Counted from the first letter of the stretch, positions 25,868-34,889 are shown. The stretch: DNA of 64,000 nt from Ruminococcus sp. (GCA_003521625.1 DPHV01000024.1:162216-226215), one strand, 5' to 3'. The notes: generated by a model not told the origin, from the sequence alone. Program-made: numbers and translations.

Positions 25868-28633
25868 ATGTCCCAGGATTATAATTCTACACTTAATCTT
25901 CCAAAAACCGAATTCCCAATGCGTGCAGGTCTTCCGAAAAGTGAGCCTGTCACCCTTAAAAACTGGGAGGACGAAAAAATTTACGAGAACCTTATGAAAA
26001 TAAACGAGGGAAAGCCTCTCTTTGTTCTTCATGACGGACCGCCTTATGCTAACGGTAACATTCACCTTGGCACTGCGCTCAATAAAATTCTCAAGGATTT
26101 TATTGTTAGATATAAAAATATGTCCGGATTTAAAGCTCCCTATGTACCCGGTTGGGATACTCACGGACTGCCTACAGAGCTTAAAGCAAGAAAAAAAGCA
26201 GGTGTAGGAAGCTCTGCTGATATTTCCGAGCTTGAACTCCGTAAAATGTGTCAGGAGTTTGTTGAAGGCTATATTGACGATCAGCGCAATCAGTTCAAAA
26301 GACTCGGTGTAATCGGCGAATGGGACAATCCATATATTACTCTTACCCACGATTTTGAAGCCGAGCAAATCAGAATATTTGCAGAAATGGCTTGTAAAGG
26401 CTACATTTACAAGGGCCTAAAGCCTGTTTACTGGTGCCCCGAGTGTAAAACTGCTCTTGCTGAGGCTGAAATTGAGTATGCTGAAGATCCCTGTCACTCT
26501 ATCTATGTTAAATTTAATGTAACCGATGACCTCGGTAAATTCTCTGCTATGGGAATTGACCCGAAGAAGGTTTACTTCGTAATCTGGACAACAACAACAT
26601 GGACGTTGCCCGGTAACGTTGCAATCTGCGTTGGTCCTTCATTTGATTATGCAGTAATCAAGTGCGGTGACGAATACTACGTAATGGCTGAAGAGCTCTA
26701 CATGAGCGCAATGAAAGACGCTGAAAAGACAGATTATGAGGTTGTTGCAACAATTAAGGGTGCTGAACTTGAGTATATGAAAACTGCTCATCCGTTTATG
26801 GACAGAGAGTCTGTAGTAATTGTCGGCGACCACGTAACTCTTGAAAGCGGTACCGGCTGTGTTCATACAGCTCCCGGTCACGGTGTTGAAGACTATGACG
26901 TTTGCCGTAACTATCCCGAAATCCCGATTATTGTTCCTGTTGACGAAAACGGTGTCCTCACAGAAGAAGCAGGAATGTTTGCAGGTCTTAAAACTGCTGA
27001 CGCTAACAAGCCTATCGCTGAACACCTTGAAAAAATCGGAGCATTGTTCGCTCTTAAGAAAATTATCCACCAGTATCCACACTGCTGGAGATGTAAAAAT
27101 CCTGTTCTTTTCCGTGCTACCGACCAGTGGTTCTGCTCTGTTGACGATTTCAAGGATGATGCAGTAAAGGCAATTGACGAGGTTGAATGGATTCCCGGAT
27201 GGGGTAAAGACAGAATTACCTCAATGGTAAGAGAAAGAAAAGACTGGTGTATTTCCCGTCAGAGAAAATGGGGTGTTCCGATTCCGATTTTCTACTGCGA
27301 AGAATGCGGTGAGCCGCTTATTGATAAAGAGGCTATGCTTGCTGTTGCCGACTTATTCGGCAAGGAAGGCTCAAACGCTTGGTTTACTCACACGGCCGAG
27401 GAGATTCTTCCGAAGGGCAAGAAATGCTCAAAGTGCGGATGCACTTCATTTACAAAAGAAAAAGATATTATGGACGTTTGGTTTGACAGCGGTTCATCAC
27501 ACGCCGCAGTTCTTAAAAACCGTCCTTACCTGAAATGGCCTGCTGACCTTTATCTTGAGGGTGCAGACCAGTACAGAGGCTGGTTCCAGTCATCGCTTCT
27601 CACTTCCGTTGCAACAATGGGAACAGCACCCTACAAGGCTGTTCTTACTCATGGCTGGGTTGTAGACGGCAAGGGCAGAGTAATGCACAAATCTCTTGGC
27701 AACGGTATTGACCCGCAGGAGGTTATTGACCAGTACGGTGCAGATGTATTAAGACTCTGGGTTGCTTCTTCCGACTACCACGCTGACATCAGAATTTCAC
27801 CCGATATTCTCAAACAGCTTTCCGAAGCTTACAGAAAAATCAGAAATACTGCAAGATATATCCTCGGCAACCTCAACGGATTCAATCCTGATGAGAATAT
27901 GGTATCTCTTGACGAGCTTATGCCTATCGACAAGTGGGCGCTTGCAAAGCTTAATATTCTCATTGATAAAGTCAAGGAAGCATATGATAAGTATGAATTC
28001 CATATCGTATACCACGCTATTCATAACTTCTGCGTTGTTGATATGTCAAACTTCTACCTTGATGTTTTAAAGGACAGACTTTACACCGAGAAAGCAGACA
28101 GCAAGGCTCGCCGTGCGGCACAGACTTCAATCTATATCATTCTTAATGCAATGACAAGAATGATTGCGCCTATTCTTGCATATACTTCTGATGAAATCTG
28201 GAAATATATGCCCCATTCATCAAACGAGAAAGCTGAACACGTTGTTTATAACGAAATGCCTGAAAAGGTTGACATTTCAATTGATGATGACTTTATGGCG
28301 TTCTGGGACGAAATCCACGAGTTAAGAGATGACGTTAAAAAATCGCTTGAAACATTTATCAAGGATAAAACAATCAAAAGCTCTCTTGAAGCAAAGGTAA
28401 CGCTTGGTGCAAGCGGCGATAAGCTTGCTTTCCTTAAGAAAGCTGAAAACGAGCTTGCAACTGCTTTCATTGTTTCAGAAGTTGAAATCGTAGATAATTC
28501 TTCTGAACTTGAAATCAGGATTGATAAGGCAGAGGGCGAAAAGTGCGAGCGTTGTTGGGTAATTTCAAAAACTGTCGGAGAAAACAGTGAACATCCCACA
28601 CTTTGCTCACGCTGTTGCGAAAATTTAAAATAA
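25868..28633 (+). CDS. ileS: Isoleucyl-tRNA synthetase
   Basis: A 921-residue class I synthetase that charges tRNA-Ile. The HIGH equivalent is NIHLGT (His66), the CP1 editing domain is present (TTTTWTLPGN, later GTGCVHTAPGHGVEDYDV), and the KMSKS loop is the variant MHKSLGN (606-612). A C-terminal zinc-binding domain has CERCW and CSRCC pairs. I chose ATG at 25868, twelve bases after GGAGAG, over an upstream TTG at 25850. No T-box leader is visible, so expression probably comes from the division operon. Confidence 0.97.
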   Translation: MSQDYNSTLNLPKTEFPMRAGLPKSEPVTLKNWEDEKIYENLMKINEGKPLFVLHDGPPYANGNIHLGTALNKILKDFIVRYKNMSGFKAPYVPGWDTHGLPTELKARKKAGVGSSADISELELRKMCQEFVEGYIDDQRNQFKRLGVIGEWDNPYITLTHDFEAEQIRIFAEMACKGYIYKGLKPVYWCPECKTALAEAEIEYAEDPCHSIYVKFNVTDDLGKFSAMGIDPKKVYFVIWTTTTWTLPGNVAICVGPSFDYAVIKCGDEYYVMAEELYMSAMKDAEKTDYEVVATIKGAELEYMKTAHPFMDRESVVIVGDHVTLESGTGCVHTAPGHGVEDYDVCRNYPEIPIIVPVDENGVLTEEAGMFAGLKTADANKPIAEHLEKIGALFALKKIIHQYPHCWRCKNPVLFRATDQWFCSVDDFKDDAVKAIDEVEWIPGWGKDRITSMVRERKDWCISRQRKWGVPIPIFYCEECGEPLIDKEAMLAVADLFGKEGSNAWFTHTAEEILPKGKKCSKCGCTSFTKEKDIMDVWFDSGSSHAAVLKNRPYLKWPADLYLEGADQYRGWFQSSLLTSVATMGTAPYKAVLTHGWVVDGKGRVMHKSLGNGIDPQEVIDQYGADVLRLWVASSDYHADIRISPDILKQLSEAYRKIRNTARYILGNLNGFNPDENMVSLDELMPIDKWALAKLNILIDKVKEAYDKYEFHIVYHAIHNFCVVDMSNFYLDVLKDRLYTEKADSKARRAAQTSIYIILNAMTRMIAPILAYTSDEIWKYMPHSSNEKAEHVVYNEMPEKVDISIDDDFMAFWDEIHELRDDVKKSLETFIKDKTIKSSLEAKVTLGASGDKLAFLKKAENELATAFIVSEVEIVDNSSELEIRIDKAEGEKCERCWVISKTVGENSEHPTLCSRCCENLK

Positions 28634-28648
28634 TAACTTATTATAAAC

Positions 28649-28680
28649 AATCGGTGTGTTTTGCCACACCGATTTGTTCT
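28649..28680 (+). terminator. Possible weak terminator between ileS and lspA
   Basis: AATCGGTGTG pairs with CACACCGATT across a six-base loop, followed by TGTTCT, a poor T run. It may attenuate rather than stop transcription into lspA. Confidence 0.55.
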
Positions 28681-28701
28681 AATCGTTTTCCGGAGGAATT
28701 T

Positions 28702-29184
28702 ATGCCGTTTATTTCACTGATAGTCGGAGCAGTGCTCGTTATAATCGACCAGATTATTAAATATTTTGTTTCCGCTTACCTTCAGCCTGTCGGCTCTGTA
28801 AGTGTAATAGATAATATATTCAGTCTGACATATGTAGAAAATAAGGGCGTTGCATTCGGTATGTTTTCCGATATGCGATGGATTTTTGTTGCCCTCACTT
28901 CAATTCTGCTTGTGATTATAATTTTTTATATGTTTAAAAAAAGACCAAAAGGCAAGTTTTTCTATGTCTGTGCCGCACTCATAATCGGAGGGGGTATAGG
29001 CAATTTAATTGACAGAATATTTTACGGTTATGTAATAGATTATTTAAGCCTTTCATTTTTCCCTCCCGTATGCAATTTTGCTGATTACTGCATTACAGCA
29101 GGTACAATAATGCTTGTAATCTATCTTTTGTTTTTCTCCGATATACTCGACAGCTCTAAAAAGGCGAAGACGAAAAATGACTGA
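28702..29184 (+). CDS. lspA: Lipoprotein signal peptidase (signal peptidase II)
   Basis: A 160-residue membrane aspartic protease that removes signal peptides from diacylglyceryl-modified prolipoproteins. Four hydrophobic segments are visible. Catalytic aspartates are Asp113 (YVIDYLSL) and Asp128 (CNFADYCIT); VENKGVAFGMF and GGGIGNLIDRI are further family motifs. I chose ATG at 28702, six bases after GGAGGA; the longer frame from 28603 overlaps ileS and the hairpin. The stop overlaps the rluD start by eight bases, the usual lspA - rluD pair. Confidence 0.96.
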   Translation: MPFISLIVGAVLVIIDQIIKYFVSAYLQPVGSVSVIDNIFSLTYVENKGVAFGMFSDMRWIFVALTSILLVIIIFYMFKKRPKGKFFYVCAALIIGGGIGNLIDRIFYGYVIDYLSLSFFPPVCNFADYCITAGTIMLVIYLLFFSDILDSSKKAKTKND

Positions 29185-30094
29185 ACACAGATTGATTTGT
29201 AACGAAAACGGAATACGGCTTGATAAGTTTATTTCGGTTGCTGACGTTGGCTTGTCACGAAGCGCTGCTGTGAATCTGATTGAAAATTCCGGTGTTACTG
29301 TTAATGAAAAGCAGGTTGATAAAAAGCACAGGCTTTCAGCAGGTGATGTTGTAGTTTTGCAGATTCCCGACCCTGTACCTTATGAAGCAAAGGCAGAAAA
29401 TATACCTCTTGACATAGTTTATGAGGATGATTATCTCCTTGTAGTAAACAAACCGAAGGGAATGGTAGTCCATCCGGCAGCAGGCAATTATGACGGAACT
29501 CTGGTGAATGCGCTTTTATATCATTGCGGTGAAAGCTTGTCCGGTATTAACGGCGTTCTTCGCCCCGGAATTGTTCACCGAATAGATAAGGACACAAGCG
29601 GACTGCTGATTGTTGCAAAAAATGATTTTGCTCACGCACACCTTGCAAAGCAGATTAAAGACCATTCATTTACAAGGGAGTACGAAGCCGTTGTTTTCGG
29701 CAATCTGAAAAACGATGAAGGAACAGTTGACGCACCTATAGGCAGAAATCCTAACGACAGAAAGAAAATGTGCGTTACAACTAAAAACAGCAAAAATGCA
29801 GTCACACATTATTCGGTAATCAGAAGATACAAAGGCTATACGCATATAAAATGTATTCTTGAAACAGGCAGAACACATCAGATCAGAGTTCATATGGCTT
29901 ATCTCGGTCATCCTGTCGCAGGTGATGACGTTTACGGAGTGAAAAACGAAAAAGTGTCGTTTACCGGTCAATGTCTGCACGCACGTAAAATAGGTTTTGT
30001 TCATCCGAAAACGGAAGAATATCTTGAGTTTACTTCACAGCTGCCTGATTATTTCAATGATTTTTTAACAAAACTTAATAATATAAGCAAATAA
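29177..30094 (+). CDS. rluD: RluD/YlyB-family pseudouridine synthase
   Basis: A 305-residue RNA pseudouridine synthase. An N-terminal S4 domain (RLDKFISVADVGLSRSAAVNLI) precedes the catalytic domain with HRIDKDTSGLLIVAKN, where Asp137 is the catalytic residue, and GRTHQIRVHMAYLGHPVAGD. By family it modifies large-subunit rRNA or tRNA; the precise site cannot be read from sequence. It overlaps lspA by eight bases, so it is co-expressed. Confidence 0.93.
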   Translation: MTEHRLICNENGIRLDKFISVADVGLSRSAAVNLIENSGVTVNEKQVDKKHRLSAGDVVVLQIPDPVPYEAKAENIPLDIVYEDDYLLVVNKPKGMVVHPAAGNYDGTLVNALLYHCGESLSGINGVLRPGIVHRIDKDTSGLLIVAKNDFAHAHLAKQIKDHSFTREYEAVVFGNLKNDEGTVDAPIGRNPNDRKKMCVTTKNSKNAVTHYSVIRRYKGYTHIKCILETGRTHQIRVHMAYLGHPVAGDDVYGVKNEKVSFTGQCLHARKIGFVHPKTEEYLEFTSQLPDYFNDFLTKLNNISK

Positions 30095-30117
30095 TTTGCT
30101 TTTTTTGAAAAAAACAC

Positions 30118-30146
30118 TTGAATTATTTTTCCTTTTATGATATTAT
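30118..30146 (+). promoter_or_regulatory. Promoter for rplS
   Basis: TTGAAT (30118-30123), 17-base spacer and TATTAT (30141-30146), predicting a leader of roughly 115 bases before the L19 start. Confidence 0.7.
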
Positions 30147-30154
30147 TAATAGGC

Positions 30155-30260
30155 ATTTGATACCGTCGTTACTCTCGACGCGGTTCAAATAACGGCTTTG
30201 CCGTCATTTTGAAGCTGATAGTCCGCTGCCGGAAGGTAAGAATATCGGGAAAATTAGGAG
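30155..30260 (+). promoter_or_regulatory. Structured rplS leader, possible L19 autoregulatory element
   Basis: The leader contains ACCGTCG facing CGACGCGGT, then a hairpin around ACGGC-TTT-GCCGT, then a GC-rich GTCCGCTGCCGG segment before the Shine-Dalgarno. An L19 leader family is known in Firmicutes. Whether this matches its covariance model cannot be decided by eye. Confidence 0.45.
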
Positions 30261-30267
30261 GATAAAA

Positions 30268-30615
30268 ATGGACGCATTAAAAACAATTGCAGCCGGTTCT
30301 GTCAAGGATACTACTCCTCAGTTCAGCATCGGTGATACTGTTAAGGTATCGGTAAACATTCGTGAAGGCGAAAGAGAAAGAATCCAGATGTTCGAAGGTA
30401 CTGTTATTGCTAAAAGAGGCAGTGGCGTAGCTGAAACATTTACTGTAAGACGTGTAGCTTACGGTGTAGGTGTTGAGAGAGTGTTCCCGCTCCATTCACC
30501 TAACGTAAAAGACGTACAGGTTGTTCGTTACGGTAAGGTTCGCAGAAGCAAGCTCTACTATCTCCGTGACAGAGTTGGTAAGGCTGCTAAAGTTAAAGAG
30601 CAGATTCGCAAGTAA
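30268..30615 (+). CDS. rplS: 50S ribosomal protein L19
   Basis: A 115-residue protein, full length for L19, located at the 30S-50S interface. Conserved segments are PQFSIGDTVKVSVNIREGERERIQMFEG in outline, GTVIAKRGSGVAETFTVRR, and the end VRRSKLYYLRDRVGKAAK. The ribosome binding site TTAGGAGG precedes ATG by seven bases. It has its own promoter and terminator. The downstream block of signal peptidase, rbgA, rnhB and yraN matches the Bacillus rplS region; trmD and rimM are absent upstream. Confidence 0.97.
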   Translation: MDALKTIAAGSVKDTTPQFSIGDTVKVSVNIREGERERIQMFEGTVIAKRGSGVAETFTVRRVAYGVGVERVFPLHSPNVKDVQVVRYGKVRRSKLYYLRDRVGKAAKVKEQIRK

Positions 30616-30627
30616 TTTTTAATGTAT

Positions 30628-30654
30628 AAAAGGGGACTGAAAAGTCCCTTTTTT
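30628..30654 (+). terminator. Terminator after rplS
   Basis: Stem AAAAGGGGACT with AGTCCCTTTTTT around a GAAA loop, ending in six T residues, 13 bases after the rplS stop. Confidence 0.9.
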
Positions 30655-30679
30655 ACTTTACTTTCAGCAGGTGAATAAA

Positions 30680-31357
30680 TTGAGCGAAAAAAACACATTT
30701 GAAGAAACTTCAAAAGAAACCCTTATTAGCGATGATATTGAGCTTTCTGCCGAGCTGAATCCTGACATTTATTTTAAAGAAAAATCTGATAAATTCAAGG
30801 ATAATCAGTTTCTCGCAATGAAATCCGAGGGGGCAGTTTCAGGCTTCTACGATTGGATACGTTGTATTCTGTTTGCAATTTCTATTGTGGTAATTTGTCT
30901 TACCTTTATTTTCCGTCTTGTCGATGTTGACGGAACTTCCATGGAAAGCACTCTTGAATCAAAAGACAAGGTTATCGTAACAAATCTTTTCTACACTCCT
31001 AAAGACGGAGATATTATTGTTATTTCTCACGGGGCAGAGTATTCCAAACCCATAATCAAAAGAGTAATTGCTACCGAAGGTCAGACAATTAAGCTTGATT
31101 ATGAAAATGACAGAATAATTGTAGACGGAGTTGTTCTTGACGAGCCTTACATAAATGATTCTACATTTGAAGGAAACTACGGTGACTATGATATTCCCGA
31201 GGTTGTACCCGAAGGTAAGGTATTCGTTATGGGCGACAACAGAAGAGTATCACTTGACAGCCGCAGAACCGAAATCGGTCTTATCGATGTTGACAATGTA
31301 ATCGGCAAGGCGCAGTTTGTTGCTTTCCCGTTTAGTGATTTCGGCTATCTTTACTGA
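30680..31357 (+). CDS. Signal peptidase I (first of two tandem copies)
   Basis: A 225-residue type I signal peptidase. A cytosolic N-terminal stretch of about 60 residues, acidic and longer than in Bacillus SipS, precedes one membrane helix (about 60-80). The catalytic serine is Ser87 in DGTSMEST and the general-base lysine is Lys127 in IIKRVIATEG; GDNRRVSLDSR follows. It cleaves Sec signal peptides on the outer face of the membrane. I chose TTG at 30680 with AGGTGA five bases upstream; GTG at 30671 overlaps that signal. Confidence 0.93.
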   Translation: MSEKNTFEETSKETLISDDIELSAELNPDIYFKEKSDKFKDNQFLAMKSEGAVSGFYDWIRCILFAISIVVICLTFIFRLVDVDGTSMESTLESKDKVIVTNLFYTPKDGDIIVISHGAEYSKPIIKRVIATEGQTIKLDYENDRIIVDGVVLDEPYINDSTFEGNYGDYDIPEVVPEGKVFVMGDNRRVSLDSRRTEIGLIDVDNVIGKAQFVAFPFSDFGYLY

Positions 31358-31385
31358 TTTAATAATTTTATATTTAATTTTTGTA

Positions 31386-31435
31386 TTGTATTAAGCTTGT
31401 TTCTGTTTTATAATAGAAATAAGCTTTTACTTTTT
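31386..31435 (+). promoter_or_regulatory. Promoter of the second signal peptidase inside a large inverted repeat
   Basis: TTGTAT (31386-31391), 17-base spacer and TATAAT (31409-31414). A 12-base inverted repeat (AAGCTTGTTTCT at 31393-31404 and AGAAATAAGCTT at 31415-31426, one mismatch) brackets the -10 hexamer, which lies in the ten-base loop, and is followed by a T-rich run. It could be an operator, a terminator for the first copy, or both. Confidence 0.6.
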
Positions 31436-31446
31436 CGGAGGAATTT

Positions 31447-32007
31447 ATGACTAAAAAAATTAAATACAGCTATAATCAGAAAAAGATAACCTGCTATTCT
31501 TTCGAGATAATTAAATCAGTTATTTTTGTGTTCGCAATAGTTTCAATTATTTTTACATTTTTTATAAGAGATGCTAACGTGGTCGGAAATTCAATGTATG
31601 AAACCCTGCACGACAATGATAAGGTCTTTCTGACAAGTTTTAATTACACTCCTAAATCATGTGACATTGTAGCTATAAATGCGGAAAATATGATTGAGAA
31701 ACGAATAATTAAGCGAGTAATAGCGACGGAAGGACAGACGTTGGATATAGATTATGCAACAGGCAAGGTGTATGTTGACGGAGTAATGCTTGAAGAAGAT
31801 TACATATCTTCATTTACTAAAAAGCCCGAAAATGAGTACAAATTCCCATATGTAATACCAGAAAACTATATTTTTGTGATGGGTGATAACAGGGGAATAT
31901 CTCTTGACAGCCGTGATGCAAACATCGGGCTTGTACCTTGTGACGATGTAATCGGCAAAGCACAATTTGTGTTTTATCCGTTTGACAGAATAAAATACCT
32001 TTATTGA
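31447..32007 (+). CDS. Signal peptidase I (second tandem copy)
   Basis: A 186-residue type I signal peptidase with one membrane helix (about 21-42). Catalytic Ser49 lies in VGNSMYETL and Lys89 in IIKRVIATEG; the MGDNRGISLDSRD box is intact. It is close in sequence to the upstream copy (shared YTPK, IIKRVIATEGQT, GDNR, IGKAQFV segments) but lacks the long acidic N-terminus and has its own promoter, pointing to duplication and different expression or substrates. GGAGG precedes the ATG. rbgA follows after 12 bases. Confidence 0.94.
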   Translation: MTKKIKYSYNQKKITCYSFEIIKSVIFVFAIVSIIFTFFIRDANVVGNSMYETLHDNDKVFLTSFNYTPKSCDIVAINAENMIEKRIIKRVIATEGQTLDIDYATGKVYVDGVMLEEDYISSFTKKPENEYKFPYVIPENYIFVMGDNRGISLDSRDANIGLVPCDDVIGKAQFVFYPFDRIKYLY

Positions 32008-32019
32008 GGATGATATAAA

Positions 32020-32898
32020 ATGAGCGAAATGCAAAATATTCAGTGGTTCCCGGGTCATATGACCAAAACTAAACGACAAATTCAGGCAAGCCTGAAGCTT
32101 GTGGATGCCGTTGCCGAAATAATAGACGCAAGAATTCCTATAAGCAGCCGCAATCCCGATTTGGCAAAGCTTATTCAGAACAAGCCGAGAATAATTCTGC
32201 TAAACAAATGCGATATGGCTAATCAGACTGCAACAAAAATGTGGATTGACCATTTTGAAAAGCAGGGTATTACTGCAATTGCCGTTGACTGCAAAAGCGG
32301 CAGAGGGCTTAATAAATTTGCTCCTGCCGTCAACAATGTTATGAGTGAAAGGATTAACCGACTGAAAGCAAAGGGGATGGTTAATCCAATGATGAGAATA
32401 ATGATTGTCGGAATACCGAATGTCGGTAAATCCTCCTTTATCAACAAAATTGCAAAGCAAAACCGTGCAAAGGTTGAGGACAGACCGGGCGTTACAAGAG
32501 GAAACCAGTGGTTTACAATTGCAAAAAATCTTGAAATGCTTGATACCCCGGGTGTATTATGGCCTAAATTTAACGACAAAATTGTCGGAGAACACCTTGC
32601 ATTTACAGGAGCGGTAAAAGACCAGATTCTTGATATTGAGCTTTTAGCTGTAAGACTTCTTGATTTTCTAAAGGAGCTCAAGCCTGTTGATTTTATTTCA
32701 CGTTTTAAGCTTGAAGAAACTGACCTTGACAATATTGACTCTTATGAATTATTAAAATTAATTGCAAGAAAAAGAGGTATGCTCGTTTCGGGTGGTGAGG
32801 TTAATACCGAAAGAGCGGCTATTATGCTGCTTGACGAGTTTCGGAGTGCAAAACTTGGAAGAATTACAGTTGAAATGCCTAACGGTGTGTTAAAATGA
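32020..32898 (+). CDS. rbgA: Ribosome biogenesis GTPase RbgA (YlqF)
   Basis: A 292-residue circularly permuted GTPase: the G4 motif NKCD (62-65) comes before G1 GIPNVGKSS (131-139) and G3 DTPGV. The N-terminus IQWFPGHMTKTKRQI and the C-terminal RNA-binding region are typical. RbgA drives a late step of 50S assembly that incorporates L16, L27 and L36 in Bacillus. Its stop overlaps the rnhB start by four bases. Confidence 0.96.
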   Translation: MSEMQNIQWFPGHMTKTKRQIQASLKLVDAVAEIIDARIPISSRNPDLAKLIQNKPRIILLNKCDMANQTATKMWIDHFEKQGITAIAVDCKSGRGLNKFAPAVNNVMSERINRLKAKGMVNPMMRIMIVGIPNVGKSSFINKIAKQNRAKVEDRPGVTRGNQWFTIAKNLEMLDTPGVLWPKFNDKIVGEHLAFTGAVKDQILDIELLAVRLLDFLKELKPVDFISRFKLEETDLDNIDSYELLKLIARKRGMLVSGGEVNTERAAIMLLDEFRSAKLGRITVEMPNGVLK

Positions 32899-33494
32899 AC
32901 TGGATTGAATATGAACAGAATGCAGAATTAAAGGGATATAAAGCAATTTGCGGAGTTGACGAAGCAGGCAGAGGACCGCTTGCCGGTCCTGTTTGTGCCG
33001 CCGCAGTAATATTACCGCCCAACACTATTATTGACGGTGTAAACGATTCAAAGAAATTAACAGAGAAAAAGCGTGAGGCACTTTTCGATGTAATAAAGGA
33101 AACTGCCGTTTCATATTGTATAGCATATGCAAGCGTAGAGGAAATAGAGAGTATCAATATTTTAAATGCAACAATGCTTGCTATGAAACGAGCAGTTGAA
33201 GGACTTAACGTTAAGGCAGATTATGCAATGATAGACGGCAACAAAATGCCGCCGCTTGATATTGACGGCGAAACTATTGTAAAAGGTGACGCAAAATCTA
33301 TGTCAATTGCCTGTGCCTCAATTCTTGCAAAGGTTTCAAGGGACAGACTTTTGTATGAATATGCAAAGGAATATCCGCAATACCAGTTTGATAAGCATAA
33401 AGGATACGGCACAGCAGCACACAGGGAAGCAATTTTAAAATACGGTCCGTGTCCATACCACAGAATGAGTTTTCTTACGAAGATACTGAAATGA
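32895..33494 (+). CDS. rnhB: Ribonuclease HII
   Basis: A 199-residue RNase HII that cuts RNA in RNA-DNA hybrids and at single ribonucleotides in DNA. Asp22 and Glu23 of GVDEAGRGPLAGP, the aspartate in YAMIDGN, and the KGDAKSMSIACASILAKVSRD segment make up the active site. The end HKGYGTAAHREAILKYGPCPYHR is conserved. It overlaps rbgA and also the start of yraN (ATGA), so the three are translationally linked. Confidence 0.97.
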   Translation: MNWIEYEQNAELKGYKAICGVDEAGRGPLAGPVCAAAVILPPNTIIDGVNDSKKLTEKKREALFDVIKETAVSYCIAYASVEEIESINILNATMLAMKRAVEGLNVKADYAMIDGNKMPPLDIDGETIVKGDAKSMSIACASILAKVSRDRLLYEYAKEYPQYQFDKHKGYGTAAHREAILKYGPCPYHRMSFLTKILK

Positions 33495-33859
33495 AGAAGT
33501 TTTCTACACAGAACATAGGAGAAACAGGCGAGGAATATGCCGTTAATTTTCTAAAGAAGAAAAAATACAAGATTTTGGAGAGAAACTACCGTAAAAGATA
33601 CGGCGAAATTGATATAATTGCAGAGAATAAAAACCACATTGTTTTTGTTGAAGTAAAAACACGCCATACAGATTCAATGATTTCAGCCGCCGACGCTGTA
33701 AACCGACAAAAACAGCTTAAAATTATAAAAACCGCATCTCTGTATTTAGCAGAAAATGAAACGGAGAAATTTTGCCGCTTTGATGTATGCGAGGTTTATG
33801 TAAACGCCGATAATCTGAAGCTTGTTAAAATCAACTATATTGAAGGCGCATTTGAATAG
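33491..33859 (+). CDS. yraN: UPF0102/YraN family endonuclease-like protein
   Basis: A 122-residue protein with the restriction-endonuclease-like fold of the YraN family. The core motif is visible: IGETGEEYAVNFLKKKKYKIL, RYGEIDIIAENKNHIVFVEVKTR, and VNRQKQLKIIKTASLYL. The acidic and lysine residues of the E-x-D-x-VEVK set are retained. The biological role is unsettled. I chose ATG at 33491 (four-base overlap with rnhB); a frame extension to 33449 adds residues that are simply rnhB coding sequence. Confidence 0.9.
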   Translation: MKKFSTQNIGETGEEYAVNFLKKKKYKILERNYRKRYGEIDIIAENKNHIVFVEVKTRHTDSMISAADAVNRQKQLKIIKTASLYLAENETEKFCRFDVCEVYVNADNLKLVKINYIEGAFE

Positions 33860-33868
33860 GAGTCGAGT

Positions 33869-34807
33869 ATGAATCTTTTTGACCTTCATTGCGATACATT
33901 ATATAAAGCAGTCACTAATAATTTGCCGCTTGATGATAAGTCAATGCAGGTCAGTCAGATATTAGGCGAAGATAACAAAAGACTACAATGCTATGCTATC
34001 TGGATTCCCGATGATTATACATCCGAAAAGGCTGAACAGACATTTTTCTCCGCATATCAAAGACTGACTTCTGAATGTAAAAGACTTAGTATTAAGCTGA
34101 TAGAACAAAACGAAAGTATTTCAGACGCTTTTAAGAATAATAAAAATTCTGCACTCTTTACAATTGAAAATTCAACTGCATTAAACGGTAAAATCGGAAA
34201 TGTTGAAAAATTTGCAAAACTCGGTGTAAGAATTATAACGCTCACATGGAACGCTTCAAATGCAGTAGGTGACGGTGCAGATGTGTCAGACTCAACAGGA
34301 ATTACCGATTTCGGTAAGAGTGTGGTGCGAGAAATGGAAAAGTATGGCGTTGTTGTTGACGTTTCCCACGCAAGCGATAAACTATTCTATGATGTTGCCG
34401 AAATTGCAACCCGTCCTTTTGCCGCAACCCACTCAAACTCTCGTTTTGTAACTAATCACAGGCGTAATCTCACAGACGAACAATTTAAAATAATAAAAGA
34501 AAGGAACGGAATTGTCGGAATTAATTTTCACAGAGATTTTTTATCTGATAATCCCGACAGTGCAAGCATATATGATTTGTTAAAGCATATTAATAAATTT
34601 TTATCTCTCGGTGGAGAAAACGTAATTTGCATAGGCACTGATTTTGACGGTTGCAATCTGCCGTATGATATAACAGGCAGTGAAAGTTTAGCCGAAATTT
34701 ACGAAATGCTTTTAAGACACAACTACAAAGAAAGCCTAATCAGAAAGATTTTTTACGAAAATGCGCTTAATTTCTTTGAAAACTTTGACAACAGGCGAAT
34801 TATGTAG
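33869..34807 (+). CDS. Membrane dipeptidase family (M19) peptidase
   Basis: A 312-residue zinc dipeptidase of the renal dipeptidase family. Metal ligands are suggested by DLHCDTL (His7 and Asp9), the ENSTAL segment, VDVSHASDK, ATHSNSR and IGTDFDG. There is no signal peptide, so it is predicted to be cytosolic. It probably hydrolyses dipeptides, perhaps including D-residues. It starts nine bases after yraN with an AGGAG signal. The promoter for thrC overlaps its last codons. Confidence 0.9.
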   Translation: MNLFDLHCDTLYKAVTNNLPLDDKSMQVSQILGEDNKRLQCYAIWIPDDYTSEKAEQTFFSAYQRLTSECKRLSIKLIEQNESISDAFKNNKNSALFTIENSTALNGKIGNVEKFAKLGVRIITLTWNASNAVGDGADVSDSTGITDFGKSVVREMEKYGVVVDVSHASDKLFYDVAEIATRPFAATHSNSRFVTNHRRNLTDEQFKIIKERNGIVGINFHRDFLSDNPDSASIYDLLKHINKFLSLGGENVICIGTDFDGCNLPYDITGSESLAEIYEMLLRHNYKESLIRKIFYENALNFFENFDNRRIM

Positions 34808-34813
34808 TAAAAT
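34785..34813 (+). promoter_or_regulatory. Promoter for thrC
   Basis: TTGACA (34785-34790), 17-base spacer and TAAAAT (34808-34813), overlapping the end of the dipeptidase gene and 76 bases before thrC. No terminator-antiterminator pair is evident in the leader. Confidence 0.72.
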
Positions 34814-34889
34814 ATTTTAAGTTTATACTGATAATAGAGTATCTGTTTACCTTTTATCGGTATGGAAGTCATTTGAAAGGAAGATTTCA

